From NCBI GenBank assembly GCA_035295985.1, contig DATHBT010000022.1, forward strand, positions 1 to 30,767: DNA of 30,767 nucleotides, written 5' to 3'. A program made the translations under genes and the position numbers. Origin of the DNA: JAIVGV01 sp035295985 (GTDB taxonomy: Bacteria; Acidobacteriota; Blastocatellia; Pyrinomonadales; Pyrinomonadaceae). Numbering within the stretch: position 1 is the first letter of the stretch; each line of letters opens with the position of its first letter. Shown piece by piece: positions 6,569 to 16,094 of the stretch. Under the pieces are notes generated by a model, which saw nothing but the letters and a program-made list of their open reading frames with translations, was not told the DNA's origin and ran no database searches.

Positions 6569-9500
6569 ATGCCCGCCTTACTTTCTAAAGCCGCGAACGC
6601 CCGGCTCAGACTTCTCCTCCCCCTCGCCCTGGCTTGCACCGCGGGCGGCGCGCCGGCCCCCAGCCCCGCGCGGAGTCACTTACAACCTGCCGCCGCCGCC
6701 GCCTGCACCGGCTTCAACTTCGCCGCGCCGCGCGTCTTCGACATCTTCTCTAGCGCGCGCGCCGTTGCCGTCGCGGACATGAATAAGGACGGGAAGGCCG
6801 ACCTGCTGGTGGCGAACGGCACGACGCTCGGGCGCGTCACGATCCTCTTCGGTGACGGGAGCGGCGGCATCACATCGCCCGTTCAGGTCAACGTCGTGCG
6901 CAACCCCGCGTCGGTCGTCACGGCCGACTTCGACAAAGACGGCAATCTGGACTTTGCCGCATCGAGCGGCGATCCCGGCTCCAACTTGAGCTCGGCCCTC
7001 TCGGTGCGATTCGGTGACGGGGCCGGACAGTTCCCGCGCAGCAAGTCGTTACTCACATCCTTCATCCCCATCTCCTACCTCTCACTCATGGCGGGGGATT
7101 TCAACCTCGACGGCAACCCCGACCTCGCCCTGGCGAACGGTGCCAACGGTGTTACCGTCATGCTCGGCAACGGGGACGGGGACTTCCCAGACGTCAAGGG
7201 CTACGCGGCCGGGACCGGCCCGGTGCAAGTCGCGGTCAGGGACTTTAACGGCGACTCTAAGCCCGACCTGGCGACGGCGAACGTAGGCTCCGACAACGTC
7301 TCGGTGCTGCTCGGCGACGGCTCCGGCGCATTCGGGGCGGCGACCAACTTCGCCGTGAGCGATGACCCCAGGGCGCTCGTCGCGGGCGACTTCAACGGCG
7401 ACGGCAAGTTCGATCTAGCCGCCGCGAGTCCTAAGGCGCGGGTCGTCTCAGTTCTACTCGGCAACGGCGACGGCACCTTCGCCGCCGCGAACAGCATCCC
7501 GACGGGCGGCGCGAGTCCCACCAGTCTCGCCTCCGGCGACTACGACGGCGACGGCGACGCAGACATCGCGGTGGCGGCCGCGCAACTCGGGATCGTGCTC
7601 GTACTAGCGGGCGACGGCGCGGGCGGCTTCAGCGCGGCCGCGAACTTTTTAACGGGCGGCCACGAGCCGGTATCGCTCTTAACCATGGGGATGAACAACG
7701 CGCTAGCAACCGTGGATTTCAACAACGACGGGGTGGACGATCTGGCATCCGCCAACGATTTTTCCAGAAGCGTCTCCGTCCTGCTCAACAGTTGCGCCTC
7801 CGGCCCCGCGCCCGCCCTCGTGAAATTCCACGAAGTGCGCGCCGTCTTCAATGAGGCCGTAGGGCTCGCCGGCAACGGCACGGCTACGGTCAACGTGCTT
7901 CGGATGGGCAGCCTCGTCGGGGCCGGGACGGTCGATTACGCCACTGCCGACGGCACGGCCACCGCCCCCGCCGATTACGCGGCGATGGCGGGCACACTCA
8001 GTTTCGCCGACGGCGAGGTTTTTAAGACACTCTTCGTCCCAATTGTTGACGACAACATCAGCGAGGGCGATGAGACCGTCAACCTTGCGCTCAGCAACCC
8101 CGGCGGCGCGCTCAGCCTAGGCGACCCAGCGACGGCCACGCTGTTCATCCTCGCCAACGACGGCAAGCCTCGCGTCTCAATCAGCGATCTCACCGTCGCC
8201 GAAGGGCACGCCGGGACGACGGCCGCAGCGCTGACGGTCAGCCTGTCGAACCCCAGCAGCTCGACCGTCACGGTCTCCTACGCGACGGCCGACGCGACGG
8301 CCAACGCGGGCGAAGACTACGTTTCCGCCGGCGGCACGCTCACCTTCGCCCCCGGCGAGCTGAGCAAGAGCTTGACGGTGACCGTCAATGGCGATCAGTC
8401 GCCGGAGATCAGCGAGACCTTCAGCGTGCTCCTCACGAACCCCGTCAACGCGGAGATCGAGAAGGCCGCTGGTCTAGTCACCATCACGGACGACGACTCC
8501 TCCTGCCCCGCGCCGAGCTTCGGCACGCCGACACATTTCGACAGCGGGGGCACGACCCCCGGCCATGCCGTTGCCGCCGATTTCAACGGCGACGGCAAGC
8601 CCGATCTCGCCGTGGGGCACTTCAACGGCGGCGGCATCGCCGTCCGCCTCGGCGACGGCGCGGGCGGCTTCGGGACCGCCACGAACTTTCCGGGCGGCGG
8701 CGGCCGGGCAGTAGTCGCCGCCGATTTCAACAGCGACGGCAAAGCCGATCTGGCCGCCACGACCGGGGACAGCTCCTTCAGCAAGGTGAACGTCCTGCTA
8801 GGCGACGGGGCCGGGAACTTCGCCGCGCTGTCCCCCTTCGACGCCGGCACTTTTGCGTACCATTTGACGGCGGCGGATTTGAACGGCGACGCCAAGCCGG
8901 ACCTCGCCGTCGCGAACCTCAGCTCCGCTAACGTCTCCGTCCTGCTGGGCGACGGCGCGGGCGGGTTCGCCACGCCAGTCAACTACGCGACGGGTTTAAG
9001 TCCGAAGTACGTCGCCGCCGCCGACTTCAACGGCGACGGCAAGACCGATCTCGCCGTCGCGAACATGAACTCACGCACCGTCTCCGTGCTCGCAGGCGAC
9101 GGCGCGGGCAACTTCGCGACGCCGGTCAACTTCGCCGTCAACGGCGGCCCGCAGGCGCTGGCGGTCTCCGACTTCAACGGCGACGGCAAAAACGATCTGG
9201 CCGTCGCGGTCAACAACGCGGACGGCGTCGCCTTCCTCGCGGGCGACGGCGCGGGTGGCTTCGCGCCGGCAACTTACTTCCCCGTCAGCGAGCGGCCCAA
9301 CCACGTGGCGGTCGCCGACTTGAACGGAGACGGCCGCAGCGATCTGATCGCCGCCAACTACGGTCAGGATTTCACGGCCGGAACCGTCTCCGTCCTCTTC
9401 GGCAACGGCCGCGGGAATTTCTCCGCGCCGTCGAACTTCGCGGCGAGGAACAACCCTTACGCCTCGGCCGCCGCCGACTTCGATAAAAACGGCAGGCCCG

Positions 9501-10729
9501 ATCTGGCCGTGACGAACACGCGCTCGAACAGCGTCTCGATCCTGCTCAACACCTGCCAGACAGTCGCGGCCCCGACCGTGCAGTTCGCCGCGACGGCGGC
9601 TGCTGTCGGCGAAGCGGCGGGCCACGTAACCCTGACGGTCACGCGCTCGGGCGACGCCTCGTCACCCGCGTCGGTCGATTACCAGACCAGCGACGCCGAT
9701 ACCTTCACGGTGGGCTGCGCCGACTCCGCGGGCGCGGCGGGGAATGCTTTCGCGCGCTGCGACTTCGCCACCTCCGTCGGCACACTCTCGTTCGCGGCGG
9801 GCGAGACGAGCAGGCAGGTGAGTGTGCCCGTCATCGACGACGGTCATGACGAGGGGGACGAAACTTTCCAACTGCGTCTGTCGAACGCGACCGGCGCTTC
9901 GCTCGGAGGCGCGAGCACGGCGACCGTGACCATCCAAGACAACGACGGGGCGAACGCTCAGAACCCGGTCGTCTCCTCCGTCCCGTTCTTCGTCCGCCAG
10001 CAATATCTGGACTTCCTTTCGCGCGAGCCTGACGACGCCGGCTTCAACGCGTGGTCGGGGGTGCTCGACAACTGCCCCAACATCCACACGGGGCCGGAGG
10101 TGCAATCGGGCTGCGACCGCATCTTCGTCTCCGGCGAAGGCTTCTTCCGCTCCGTCGAGTTCCAACTCAAAGGGGCATACGTCTTCCGCTTCTACAAGGC
10201 GGCCTTCAACCGGCTGCCCGAATACTCCGAGATCGTCTCCGACATGAGCTTCGTCGCCGGGGCGACTCCGGCCGAAGTGTTCGCCCGCCGCGCCGAGCTT
10301 GCGACCCGCTTCACGCAGCGGCAGGAGTTCACACAGAAGTACGGGGAGATGACGAACCAGCAGTACGTCTCAGACCTGCTGGGCCGCTACGGCCTGACGC
10401 AGGTGACGACGCCCGACCCTCAGAACCCAGACGCGGGCCAGAAGGTAACGCTAACGAATCAGCAACTCGTTGACAGGCTGAACGGGGCGGGCGGGGCGCT
10501 GACGCGCGCCCAGATCTTGCGCGCCGTGGCGGACTCGGACGAGGTGGGCGCGCGCGAGTTCGACAACGCGTTCGTTGCGATGCAGTACTACGGGTACTTG
10601 CGCCGCAAGCCGGAGGCGGCGGGCTTCGAGGCGTGGCTGAATGTTCTGCGGTCGGGCGACACGCGCACGATGGTCAACGGCTTCCTCAACTCGCTCGAAT
10701 ACAAGTTGAGATTCGGCGCGGGGAACTAG
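6569..10729 (+). CDS. Giant secreted FG-GAP/VCBS repeat, Calx-beta and DUF4214 protein
   Basis: The 1386-residue protein has a signal peptide (about 1-35). Block 1 (about 58-408) holds FG-GAP/VCBS repeats with calcium-type DxNxDGxxD loops such as DFNGDGKFDLA. Calx-beta domains 1 and 2 follow (about 418-530 and 535-641, with YATADGTA and DDNISEGDETVNLAL motifs). Block 2 of VCBS repeats spans about 648-998, a third Calx-beta about 1001-1126, and a DUF4214 region about 1138-1384 with two recognisable copies (YLDFLSREPDDAGFNAW, YYGYLRRKPEAAGFEAW). Together the blocks hold about a dozen repeats, consistent with two beta-propellers. It is likely a calcium-binding cell-surface or secreted adhesin-like protein; the ligand is unknown. 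ATG 6569 is chosen because AGGAGA precedes it and the signal peptide begins there. Confidence 0.93.
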   Translation: MPALLSKAANARLRLLLPLALACTAGGAPAPSPARSHLQPAAAAACTGFNFAAPRVFDIFSSARAVAVADMNKDGKADLLVANGTTLGRVTILFGDGSGGITSPVQVNVVRNPASVVTADFDKDGNLDFAASSGDPGSNLSSALSVRFGDGAGQFPRSKSLLTSFIPISYLSLMAGDFNLDGNPDLALANGANGVTVMLGNGDGDFPDVKGYAAGTGPVQVAVRDFNGDSKPDLATANVGSDNVSVLLGDGSGAFGAATNFAVSDDPRALVAGDFNGDGKFDLAAASPKARVVSVLLGNGDGTFAAANSIPTGGASPTSLASGDYDGDGDADIAVAAAQLGIVLVLAGDGAGGFSAAANFLTGGHEPVSLLTMGMNNALATVDFNNDGVDDLASANDFSRSVSVLLNSCASGPAPALVKFHEVRAVFNEAVGLAGNGTATVNVLRMGSLVGAGTVDYATADGTATAPADYAAMAGTLSFADGEVFKTLFVPIVDDNISEGDETVNLALSNPGGALSLGDPATATLFILANDGKPRVSISDLTVAEGHAGTTAAALTVSLSNPSSSTVTVSYATADATANAGEDYVSAGGTLTFAPGELSKSLTVTVNGDQSPEISETFSVLLTNPVNAEIEKAAGLVTITDDDSSCPAPSFGTPTHFDSGGTTPGHAVAADFNGDGKPDLAVGHFNGGGIAVRLGDGAGGFGTATNFPGGGGRAVVAADFNSDGKADLAATTGDSSFSKVNVLLGDGAGNFAALSPFDAGTFAYHLTAADLNGDAKPDLAVANLSSANVSVLLGDGAGGFATPVNYATGLSPKYVAAADFNGDGKTDLAVANMNSRTVSVLAGDGAGNFATPVNFAVNGGPQALAVSDFNGDGKNDLAVAVNNADGVAFLAGDGAGGFAPATYFPVSERPNHVAVADLNGDGRSDLIAANYGQDFTAGTVSVLFGNGRGNFSAPSNFAARNNPYASAAADFDKNGRPDLAVTNTRSNSVSILLNTCQTVAAPTVQFAATAAAVGEAAGHVTLTVTRSGDASSPASVDYQTSDADTFTVGCADSAGAAGNAFARCDFATSVGTLSFAAGETSRQVSVPVIDDGHDEGDETFQLRLSNATGASLGGASTATVTIQDNDGANAQNPVVSSVPFFVRQQYLDFLSREPDDAGFNAWSGVLDNCPNIHTGPEVQSGCDRIFVSGEGFFRSVEFQLKGAYVFRFYKAAFNRLPEYSEIVSDMSFVAGATPAEVFARRAELATRFTQRQEFTQKYGEMTNQQYVSDLLGRYGLTQVTTPDPQNPDAGQKVTLTNQQLVDRLNGAGGALTRAQILRAVADSDEVGAREFDNAFVAMQYYGYLRRKPEAAGFEAWLNVLRSGDTRTMVNGFLNSLEYKLRFGAGN

Positions 10730-10753
10730 GAAGTCGCGCGGCGGTTCGGGCGG

Positions 10754-10786
10754 AAGCGGGCGGGGTTTTAGACCCGCCCGCTTTTT
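10754..10786 (+). terminator. Terminator of the FG-GAP/Calx-beta gene
   Basis: AAGCGGGCGGG (10754-10764) pairs perfectly with CCCGCCCGCTT (10772-10782), followed by TTTAT, 25 bases after the stop codon. It may also serve the convergent gene that ends at 10796. Confidence 0.9.
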
Positions 10787-10795
10787 ATCGCAGCC

Positions 10796-11446
10796 CTACG
10801 AACGTTCGGTGACGGCCTTCGCGGGCGCGCGGCGGCGCGCGCGCCGGGCAGGTGTAGCGGGCACGGGCGGCGGGGCGGTTACGGTCTCTTCCGGCGCGGG
10901 CGCGGCGGCCTTGGCGGGGGCGCGGCGCGCGGCGCGGCGCGCGGCGGCGCGCTCGGCCTCGACCGCCTCGGCGGCGCGCGCCTTCTCGATGCGCTTGCGC
11001 GGGACGAGCTGGAACCGAAGCTCCATCTCCTGCGCCACACGGTAGATGGTCTGCGGCTTCTGCCCGCGCGTGGCGCGGCGCAAGACTTCGTCCTGGCCGA
11101 GCAGCTCCGCGCGGCCGTCCTTGTCGATCCAGATGTACGAGGCTTCTGCCATCTCTCTCTTAACCTCCAGACGTATCAACTCCCGCAGATCGACCGCCTC
11201 GACCAGCTTCGGCGCGGGCGCGACGACGGGCAGCGACGCCCGCGATTTATCTTTTGCCGCCGCGGGCTGCACCTGCGGCGCGCGCCGCGCTTCGTAGTAG
11301 TCCGCGACGAGCGCGTCCGTCTCCTCGCGGTGCTCGTCGTAGAAGAGCGCGAAGTCGCGGCACCGCGTGCGGTAGGCGCAGTTGACCGAGCAGACGAGCG
11401 CGTCCTTAAAGTGCCCGAAGCGGTTGCAGTAAAGTTTTAGGCGCAT
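10796..11446 (-). CDS. Uncharacterised protein with N-terminal cysteine cluster and basic Ala/Arg-rich tail
   Basis: The protein has 216 residues from ATG 11446 (MRLKLYCNRFGH). Four cysteines in the first 35 residues (YC-N, LVC-SVNC, TRC-RDF) could bind zinc or an iron-sulfur cluster. The middle (about 85-155) looks folded, with ELIRLEVKREMAEASYIWID and DGRAELLGQDEVLRRAT. The last 60 residues are almost entirely Ala, Arg, Pro and Lys, like the DNA-binding tails of H1-like bacterial proteins. I do not recognise the family. Nucleic-acid binding is inferred from the tail alone. A good minus-strand promoter lies at 11519-11491. Convergent with the FG-GAP gene, divergent from the 11762 gene. Confidence 0.8.
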   Translation of the reverse strand: MRLKLYCNRFGHFKDALVCSVNCAYRTRCRDFALFYDEHREETDALVADYYEARRAPQVQPAAAKDKSRASLPVVAPAPKLVEAVDLRELIRLEVKREMAEASYIWIDKDGRAELLGQDEVLRRATRGQKPQTIYRVAQEMELRFQLVPRKRIEKARAAEAVEAERAAARRAARRAPAKAAAPAPEETVTAPPPVPATPARRARRRAPAKAVTERS

Positions 11447-11490
11447 CGAACTGGGCCGCACTTTTCGGCGCGGGGTTCGGGAGTGAGTTG

Positions 11491-11519
11491 ACTATAACAC
11501 GCTCGTTCCGCACGTGCAA
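11491..11519 (-). promoter_or_regulatory. Promoter of the basic-tail protein gene
   Basis: The minus strand has TTGCAC (11519-11514), 17 bases, TATAGT (11496-11491). The start codon is 45 bases past the -10. Confidence 0.6.
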
Positions 11520-11609
11520 CGCAGGCCAGTACGTGAAACAGACGGGTGCAAAGCTGACCGTAGAGCGTCGGCGATTTTGACGGGAGGCGGCAGTCGGAAA
11601 AATCGTCGG

Positions 11610-11637
11610 TTGCGGCGGGCGCGGACGGGCGTATAAT
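11610..11637 (+). promoter_or_regulatory. Promoter of the 11762 gene
   Basis: TTGCGG (11610-11615), 16 bases, then a perfect TATAAT (11632-11637). The leader is about 120 bases. With the opposing promoter at 11491-11519 this accounts for the 315-base divergent gap. Confidence 0.6.
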
Positions 11638-11761
11638 GCCGCGCGGTTTCAGATAACCACGCACGCGGCCGGCCTCCGCGACAGCCCGCCGCCTTAACTC
11701 TTTCGTCGCCGCGCACGACTCACCTTGCGCGGCCTCATGCGGGGAAGGAGACACCTCACAA

Positions 11762-12262
11762 ATGTACCGCCCAAATTTTTGCGCCGAGTGCGGCGAGCGC
11801 GTGCTGCGCGAACGCTGGCGCGTCTGGACGAGCCGACGTTTCTGCCCTCTGTGCGAGAAGCGACACGGGCGCGCGTGGGTGCGCCCGCTCATCGCCTGCT
11901 GCCTGCTCGCCGTCTCCGCATTCGCCGCCGGCCGGCTCATGCGCCCCGCCCCCCCGCCGCTCACAATCGAGCGCAGGGAACTGCCCCTGCCCATGTTGCT
12001 CACCCAACAGTCGCGCGGCGGCTCAGCGCCGCACGGGTCGCCTTCGCAGCCCGCGCCGCCGTCCCAAACCCCGCCGCAGTACGGCCCGGACGGCACTGAG
12101 TCGGAGCGGCCGACCGACCCGTTCGAGGTGGTGTCGATGTGCGGCGCGCGCACGAAGAAGGGTACGCCGTGCTCGCGCCGCGTGCGCGGCACGGGCCGCT
12201 GCTGGCAGCACCGCGGCAAGCCCGCGATGCTCCCGGCGTCGAAGCTGATTGTGCGCGACTGA
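11762..12262 (+). CDS. Small membrane protein with zinc-ribbon ends
   Basis: The 166-residue protein has a cytoplasmic-looking zinc ribbon (CAEC at 7-10 and CPLC at 28-31), one transmembrane helix (about 41-58, LIACCLLAVSAFAAG), a Pro/Ser-rich linker (about 62-120) and a C-terminal Cys/His module (about 125-155: CGARTKKGTPC, then GRCWQH). The C-terminal pattern C-x3-T-x3-G-x-PC...G-x-C-x2-H resembles small zinc-binding domains found repeatedly in bacterial proteins of unknown role, which I cannot name with confidence. GGAAGGAGA lies about ten bases before the ATG. The two metal modules would lie on opposite sides of the membrane if the helix is real. Confidence 0.82.
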   Translation: MYRPNFCAECGERVLRERWRVWTSRRFCPLCEKRHGRAWVRPLIACCLLAVSAFAAGRLMRPAPPPLTIERRELPLPMLLTQQSRGGSAPHGSPSQPAPPSQTPPQYGPDGTESERPTDPFEVVSMCGARTKKGTPCSRRVRGTGRCWQHRGKPAMLPASKLIVRD

Positions 12263-12305
12263 ATTGAACTCATTCCCGCCTGACTGACCCGCCAAAATAG
12301 CTCGT

Positions 12306-12335
12306 CCGCGCCGTACGGAAAATCGTCCGGCGCGG
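12306..12335 (+). other. GC-rich hairpin between the zinc-ribbon and protease genes
   Basis: CCGCGCCG (12306-12313) pairs with CGGCGCGG (12328-12335). No T-run follows, so an intrinsic terminator is doubtful. The 279-base gap (12263-12541) shows nothing else clear; a TACAAT at 12392-12397 lacks a matching -35. Confidence 0.3.
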
Positions 12336-12541
12336 CCTGGAACTTAACCGCCCGGCGCGCGTACAGACTGGCGCGACGGCCCCGGCTCGCTTACAATCCG
12401 TGGACAGAAAACCCACGCGCTGTGGCGTCGCTCGGCAGGACGCCACACCCTGTCCGTCAACATACAGAACTGTTCGTCGTGAACCGCCCGGCCGCGCCGC
12501 GATGGCTCTGCGCGCCCGCCGCCAACCTCTGGATAAAGATC

Positions 12542-15500
12542 ATGAAGAAAAATCATCTGCTCCTCGTCGCGCTGACGCTTCTGGCCTCGACTGCGGTCGC
12601 AGCCAAGGAGGCGCGGCTCGTCCGCTACCCGCACTACCACCAAGGCCGCGTCGCCTTCAGCTACCTCGGCGACGTCTGGACGGCCAACGAAGACGGCTCG
12701 AACGTCCAGCGCCTGACCGTCCACAAGGCGCGCGACGTCTATCCCCGCTTCTCGCCCGACGGGCGATGGATCGCCTTCTCGTCGGATCGCAACGGCAACC
12801 TGGACGTTTACCTCATCCCCGCGGCGGGCGGCGCGGTCAAGCAGTTGACCCACCACTCGTCCGACGACACCGTCTTGAACTGGACGCCCGACGGCACGGG
12901 TGTCCTCTTCTCCGCGAACCGCGCCGAGGACTTCGCGCCGAAGCTCTACACCGTCTCGACCGGGGGCGGGATGCCCCAGTCGGTCGGAACCGACATGGGC
13001 GTGCAGGCGTCGTTTTCGCCCGACGGCCGGCGGCTCGCCTACAACCCGCGCCAGCAGGCCTACTGGCGCAAGTTCTACCGCGGCTCGGCCGGCTCCGACG
13101 TGGTCGTAATGGACGCCGCCGCGAAGCGGTTCACGCCGCTGACCGACTTCAACGGCATGGATCAGTGGCCGATGTGGGGCCGCGACGGCAACATCTACTT
13201 CGTCAGCGACCGCGACGGCAACGGCCTGACGAATATTTATCGCATCAACGAGGGCGGCGGTAAGGCCGAGAAAGTCACCTCGTACAAGTCCGGCGACGTG
13301 CGCTGGCCCGCGATGAGCGCCGACGGAAAGACTATCGTCTTCGAGCACGACTTCGGCATCTCGAAACTGGACGTGGCGTCGAAGCGCGTCACGCCTTTGA
13401 AGTTCGACATCGCGGCCGAGACGCAGGAGTCCCTGTCCGAGGTGCGCGACTTCAACTCGCAGGCCGACGACTACGACCTCGCGCCCAACTCGCGCCGCAT
13501 CGTCGTCTCCACGCACGGCGAAATCTTCACCGCCCCCGTCGAGGAGGGCGACCTGCGGCAGATCACCGACACGCCCTGGCGCGATCAGAACGTCGAGTAC
13601 TCGCCCGACGGCAAGTGGATCGCCTTCATCTCCGACCGCAGCGGGCGCGAGGAGCTGTACGTCACGGCCGTTGACGGCGCGGGCGAGGCGCAGAAGCTAA
13701 CCGACATCGACGCCCTGAAATTCGCCTACATCTGGTCGCCGGATTCGACGCACATCGCCTTCATCGCCTCGGACAACAAGCTGCGCACGGTCAACGTGGC
13801 GACGAAGCAGGTCAAGGAACTCGACTCGTCGCCCTATGGCAACTACAGCAGCGGCGACTGGTCGCCCGACGGCAAGTGGATCGCCTTCTCCAAGCCCGAC
13901 CACACGCGCACGGGCGACGTCTATCTCATCCCCGCGACCGGCGGCGAGGCCCGCAAGGTGACTTGGGACGCGGCCAGCGACGGCAACACGCGCTTCTCGC
14001 CCGACGGCCGCAAGCTCTACTTCGTCCGCCTCGACGGTACACCCGGCGGAGGCGGCCAGAACTTCTCCGCTCAGATCTACTCGATCACGCTCGAACGGCT
14101 CGAGCGCGACCCCGACGACCCGGAAGAGCGCGCCGAAGCCGAGGCCGCGCAGGCCGAGCGCCCGAGCGCCGAGCAGATGGCCGCCATGCGCCAGGCGATG
14201 GGCGGCGCTCAGGCAGGCGCCACGGCGACCCCGCGGCCCACCCCGACGCCTCGCCCCATCAACATAGACTGGGCGGGCCTCAAGCGCCGCACGCGGCAGT
14301 TGACGCGGATGCCCTTCCCCGTCTCGTCCTACACGATTGCGCCCGACAGCAAGTCAATCGTCTTCGTCACGAGCGAGCCGGCGGGCCAGGCGAACGTCCC
14401 CGTCGTCTATTCGATCCAGGAGGACGGCCGGCGGCTCATGCGCGTGAGCTCCGGCGGCCCGCCCGCGGGCGCTGACGGCCCCGGCGGCCCGCAGGGGGGC
14501 GGCGGCTTCGGCGGCGGCATCTCGAACCTCAACGTCTCGCGCGACGGCCGCACGCTCTTCTTCCAGGAGGGCCAGTCCATCTACTCGGTCGCGATGCCGC
14601 CGCCAGCGCCCGCGGGCACGGCCGCGTCCAGTTCCGCGGCGGCGGCAGCCCCGGCCGCCGGCAGCGGCGCAGGCTCTCCGCGCCGGCGCATCAACTTCGT
14701 CGCCAAGGTGAAGATCGACCGGCCGGCCGAGTGGGTGCAGATGTTCGACGACGCCTGGCGGACGATGAAGTACCGCTTCTACGATCCCAAAATGCACGGG
14801 ACGGACTGGGACGCCATGCGCGCCAAGTACCGCCCGCTCGTCGAGTACGTCGGCGACCGGCAGGAGCTGCTGAACGTCGTCAACGAGATGATCGGCGAAT
14901 TAAACGCCTCGCACACCGGCGCGGCCCCGCCGCCCGGAGGCTCGCAGCCCGGCGCTGCCTCGACCGGCCACCTCGGCGTCGATCTCGAAGCCGATCCGTC
15001 GTCGGGCCGCTACCGCGTGACGCACGTTTACGAGGAAGGCCCGGCCGACAAGGACTGGGTGAAGGTCTCCGTCGGCGATTACCTGATCGCGATTGACGGC
15101 AAGCCCGTCCGCGCGGGCGACGAGTTCTGGCAGCACTTGAACCACCGGCTCAACCGCAAGGTCGCGGTCACCTTCAACTCGAAGCCGACGGAAGAGGGCG
15201 CGTGGCGCACGCGCATCGAGCCGACCTCGATGGGCAACTTCAACCAGTTGCGCTACGAGCGCTGGGTGAAGGAGCGACGCGCGATGGTCGATAAACTTTC
15301 GGGCGGGCGCGTCGGCTACCTGCACATCCAGGGCATGAACCAGCCCTCCTTGCGCCGCTTCGAGAAGGAGCTGCGCGAGTACCGCAACAAGGAGGCGATG
15401 GTCATCGACCAGCGCTGGAACGGCGGCGGCAACATCGAGCAGGAGCTGCTCGCCATCCTCGTCCAGCGCCAGTACCAGGTCTGGCAGCCGCGCGGCACGG

Positions 15501-15892
15501 AGGCGACGACGCGCCCGCTCGCCGGCTTCTTCGGCCCGAAGGTCGTCCTCCAGAACTGGCGCTCGGCCTCCAACGCCGAGATGTTCCCGGCGGGCTTCCG
15601 CGCGCTGGGCCTCGGCAAGGTGATCGGCGTGCCGACGGCGGGCGCTGTCATCGGCACGGGCAGCTACTCGCTGATCGACGGCTCGACCGTGCGCACGCCG
15701 GGCGTGGGCGTCTATCTCAACGACAAGACGCGCACGAACATGGAGAACTTCGGCGTCCCGCCTGACATTCTCGTCGAGAACAAGCCGGAGGACGTACTCG
15801 CCGGCCGCGACCCGCAGCTCGAAGTCGCCGTGCAGGAGCTGCTCAAGCAACTGCGCGCGGGCGGCGACCGTCAGGTCGCTGACCGCGAGTAG
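12542..15892 (+). CDS. Tricorn-like S41 serine protease, exported
   Basis: This is a 1116-residue protein with a signal peptide (about 1-20, MKKNHLLLVALTLLASTAVA). Many PD40/WD40-like propeller blades run from about 25 to 690, each with a SPDGRWIAF-type motif. A Pro/Ala/Ser linker (about 690-716) leads to the tricorn C1 helical domain (about 730-795) ending S790-H791 (ASHTG), a PDZ domain (about 810-890), and the S41 catalytic domain (about 915-1075) with R-S-A-S1010-N-A-E. S790, H791 and S1010 match the positions of the tricorn catalytic residues. The propeller probably filters unfolded peptides. The start is fixed by the signal peptide; the frame is open 120 bases further up but unlikely. 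Internal low-complexity segments (AEAEAAQAERPSAEQ, GGPQGGGGFGGG) occur. Periplasmic or outer-surface peptide degradation is the likely role. Confidence 0.92.
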   Translation: MKKNHLLLVALTLLASTAVAAKEARLVRYPHYHQGRVAFSYLGDVWTANEDGSNVQRLTVHKARDVYPRFSPDGRWIAFSSDRNGNLDVYLIPAAGGAVKQLTHHSSDDTVLNWTPDGTGVLFSANRAEDFAPKLYTVSTGGGMPQSVGTDMGVQASFSPDGRRLAYNPRQQAYWRKFYRGSAGSDVVVMDAAAKRFTPLTDFNGMDQWPMWGRDGNIYFVSDRDGNGLTNIYRINEGGGKAEKVTSYKSGDVRWPAMSADGKTIVFEHDFGISKLDVASKRVTPLKFDIAAETQESLSEVRDFNSQADDYDLAPNSRRIVVSTHGEIFTAPVEEGDLRQITDTPWRDQNVEYSPDGKWIAFISDRSGREELYVTAVDGAGEAQKLTDIDALKFAYIWSPDSTHIAFIASDNKLRTVNVATKQVKELDSSPYGNYSSGDWSPDGKWIAFSKPDHTRTGDVYLIPATGGEARKVTWDAASDGNTRFSPDGRKLYFVRLDGTPGGGGQNFSAQIYSITLERLERDPDDPEERAEAEAAQAERPSAEQMAAMRQAMGGAQAGATATPRPTPTPRPINIDWAGLKRRTRQLTRMPFPVSSYTIAPDSKSIVFVTSEPAGQANVPVVYSIQEDGRRLMRVSSGGPPAGADGPGGPQGGGGFGGGISNLNVSRDGRTLFFQEGQSIYSVAMPPPAPAGTAASSSAAAAAPAAGSGAGSPRRRINFVAKVKIDRPAEWVQMFDDAWRTMKYRFYDPKMHGTDWDAMRAKYRPLVEYVGDRQELLNVVNEMIGELNASHTGAAPPPGGSQPGAASTGHLGVDLEADPSSGRYRVTHVYEEGPADKDWVKVSVGDYLIAIDGKPVRAGDEFWQHLNHRLNRKVAVTFNSKPTEEGAWRTRIEPTSMGNFNQLRYERWVKERRAMVDKLSGGRVGYLHIQGMNQPSLRRFEKELREYRNKEAMVIDQRWNGGGNIEQELLAILVQRQYQVWQPRGTEATTRPLAGFFGPKVVLQNWRSASNAEMFPAGFRALGLGKVIGVPTAGAVIGTGSYSLIDGSTVRTPGVGVYLNDKTRTNMENFGVPPDILVENKPEDVLAGRDPQLEVAVQELLKQLRAGGDRQVADRE

Positions 15893-15925
15893 CCCGCTCC
15901 CCGCTTGACGGTAATGCAGCAGGCA

Positions 15926-16011
15926 GTTCACCACGGAGGATAAAGAGAGTATTTGCGCAGTGGGATTCAATTCTCTGCGCCCCTCGTGCTCTCTGTGCCT
16001 CCGTGGTGAAC
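15926..16011. repeat. 86-bp palindromic repeat element
   Basis: GTTCACCACGGAGG (15926-15939) is a perfect inverted copy of 15998-16011. Inside, GAGAG/CTCTC and TGCGCAG/CTGCGC segments also pair, giving one long imperfect hairpin. It fills most of the 200-base gap between the protease and hicA. It resembles the dispersed CACGGAGG-type repeats seen in many environmental genomes and could act as a terminator or a REP-like element. Confidence 0.75.
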
Positions 16012-16094
16012 CCCACGCACTGACATTCAACTGAGAATTGCCGTGGGCGCGGGAAGTGGCTGGATCAACGACGCCGCAATGACGTTGAGGGCGC

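Noticed and set aside
12344..13516. Minus-strand frame of 390 codons opposite the protease N-terminus
   Set aside because: A GC-bias shadow without domains or signal; the plus-strand frame has clear propeller motifs.
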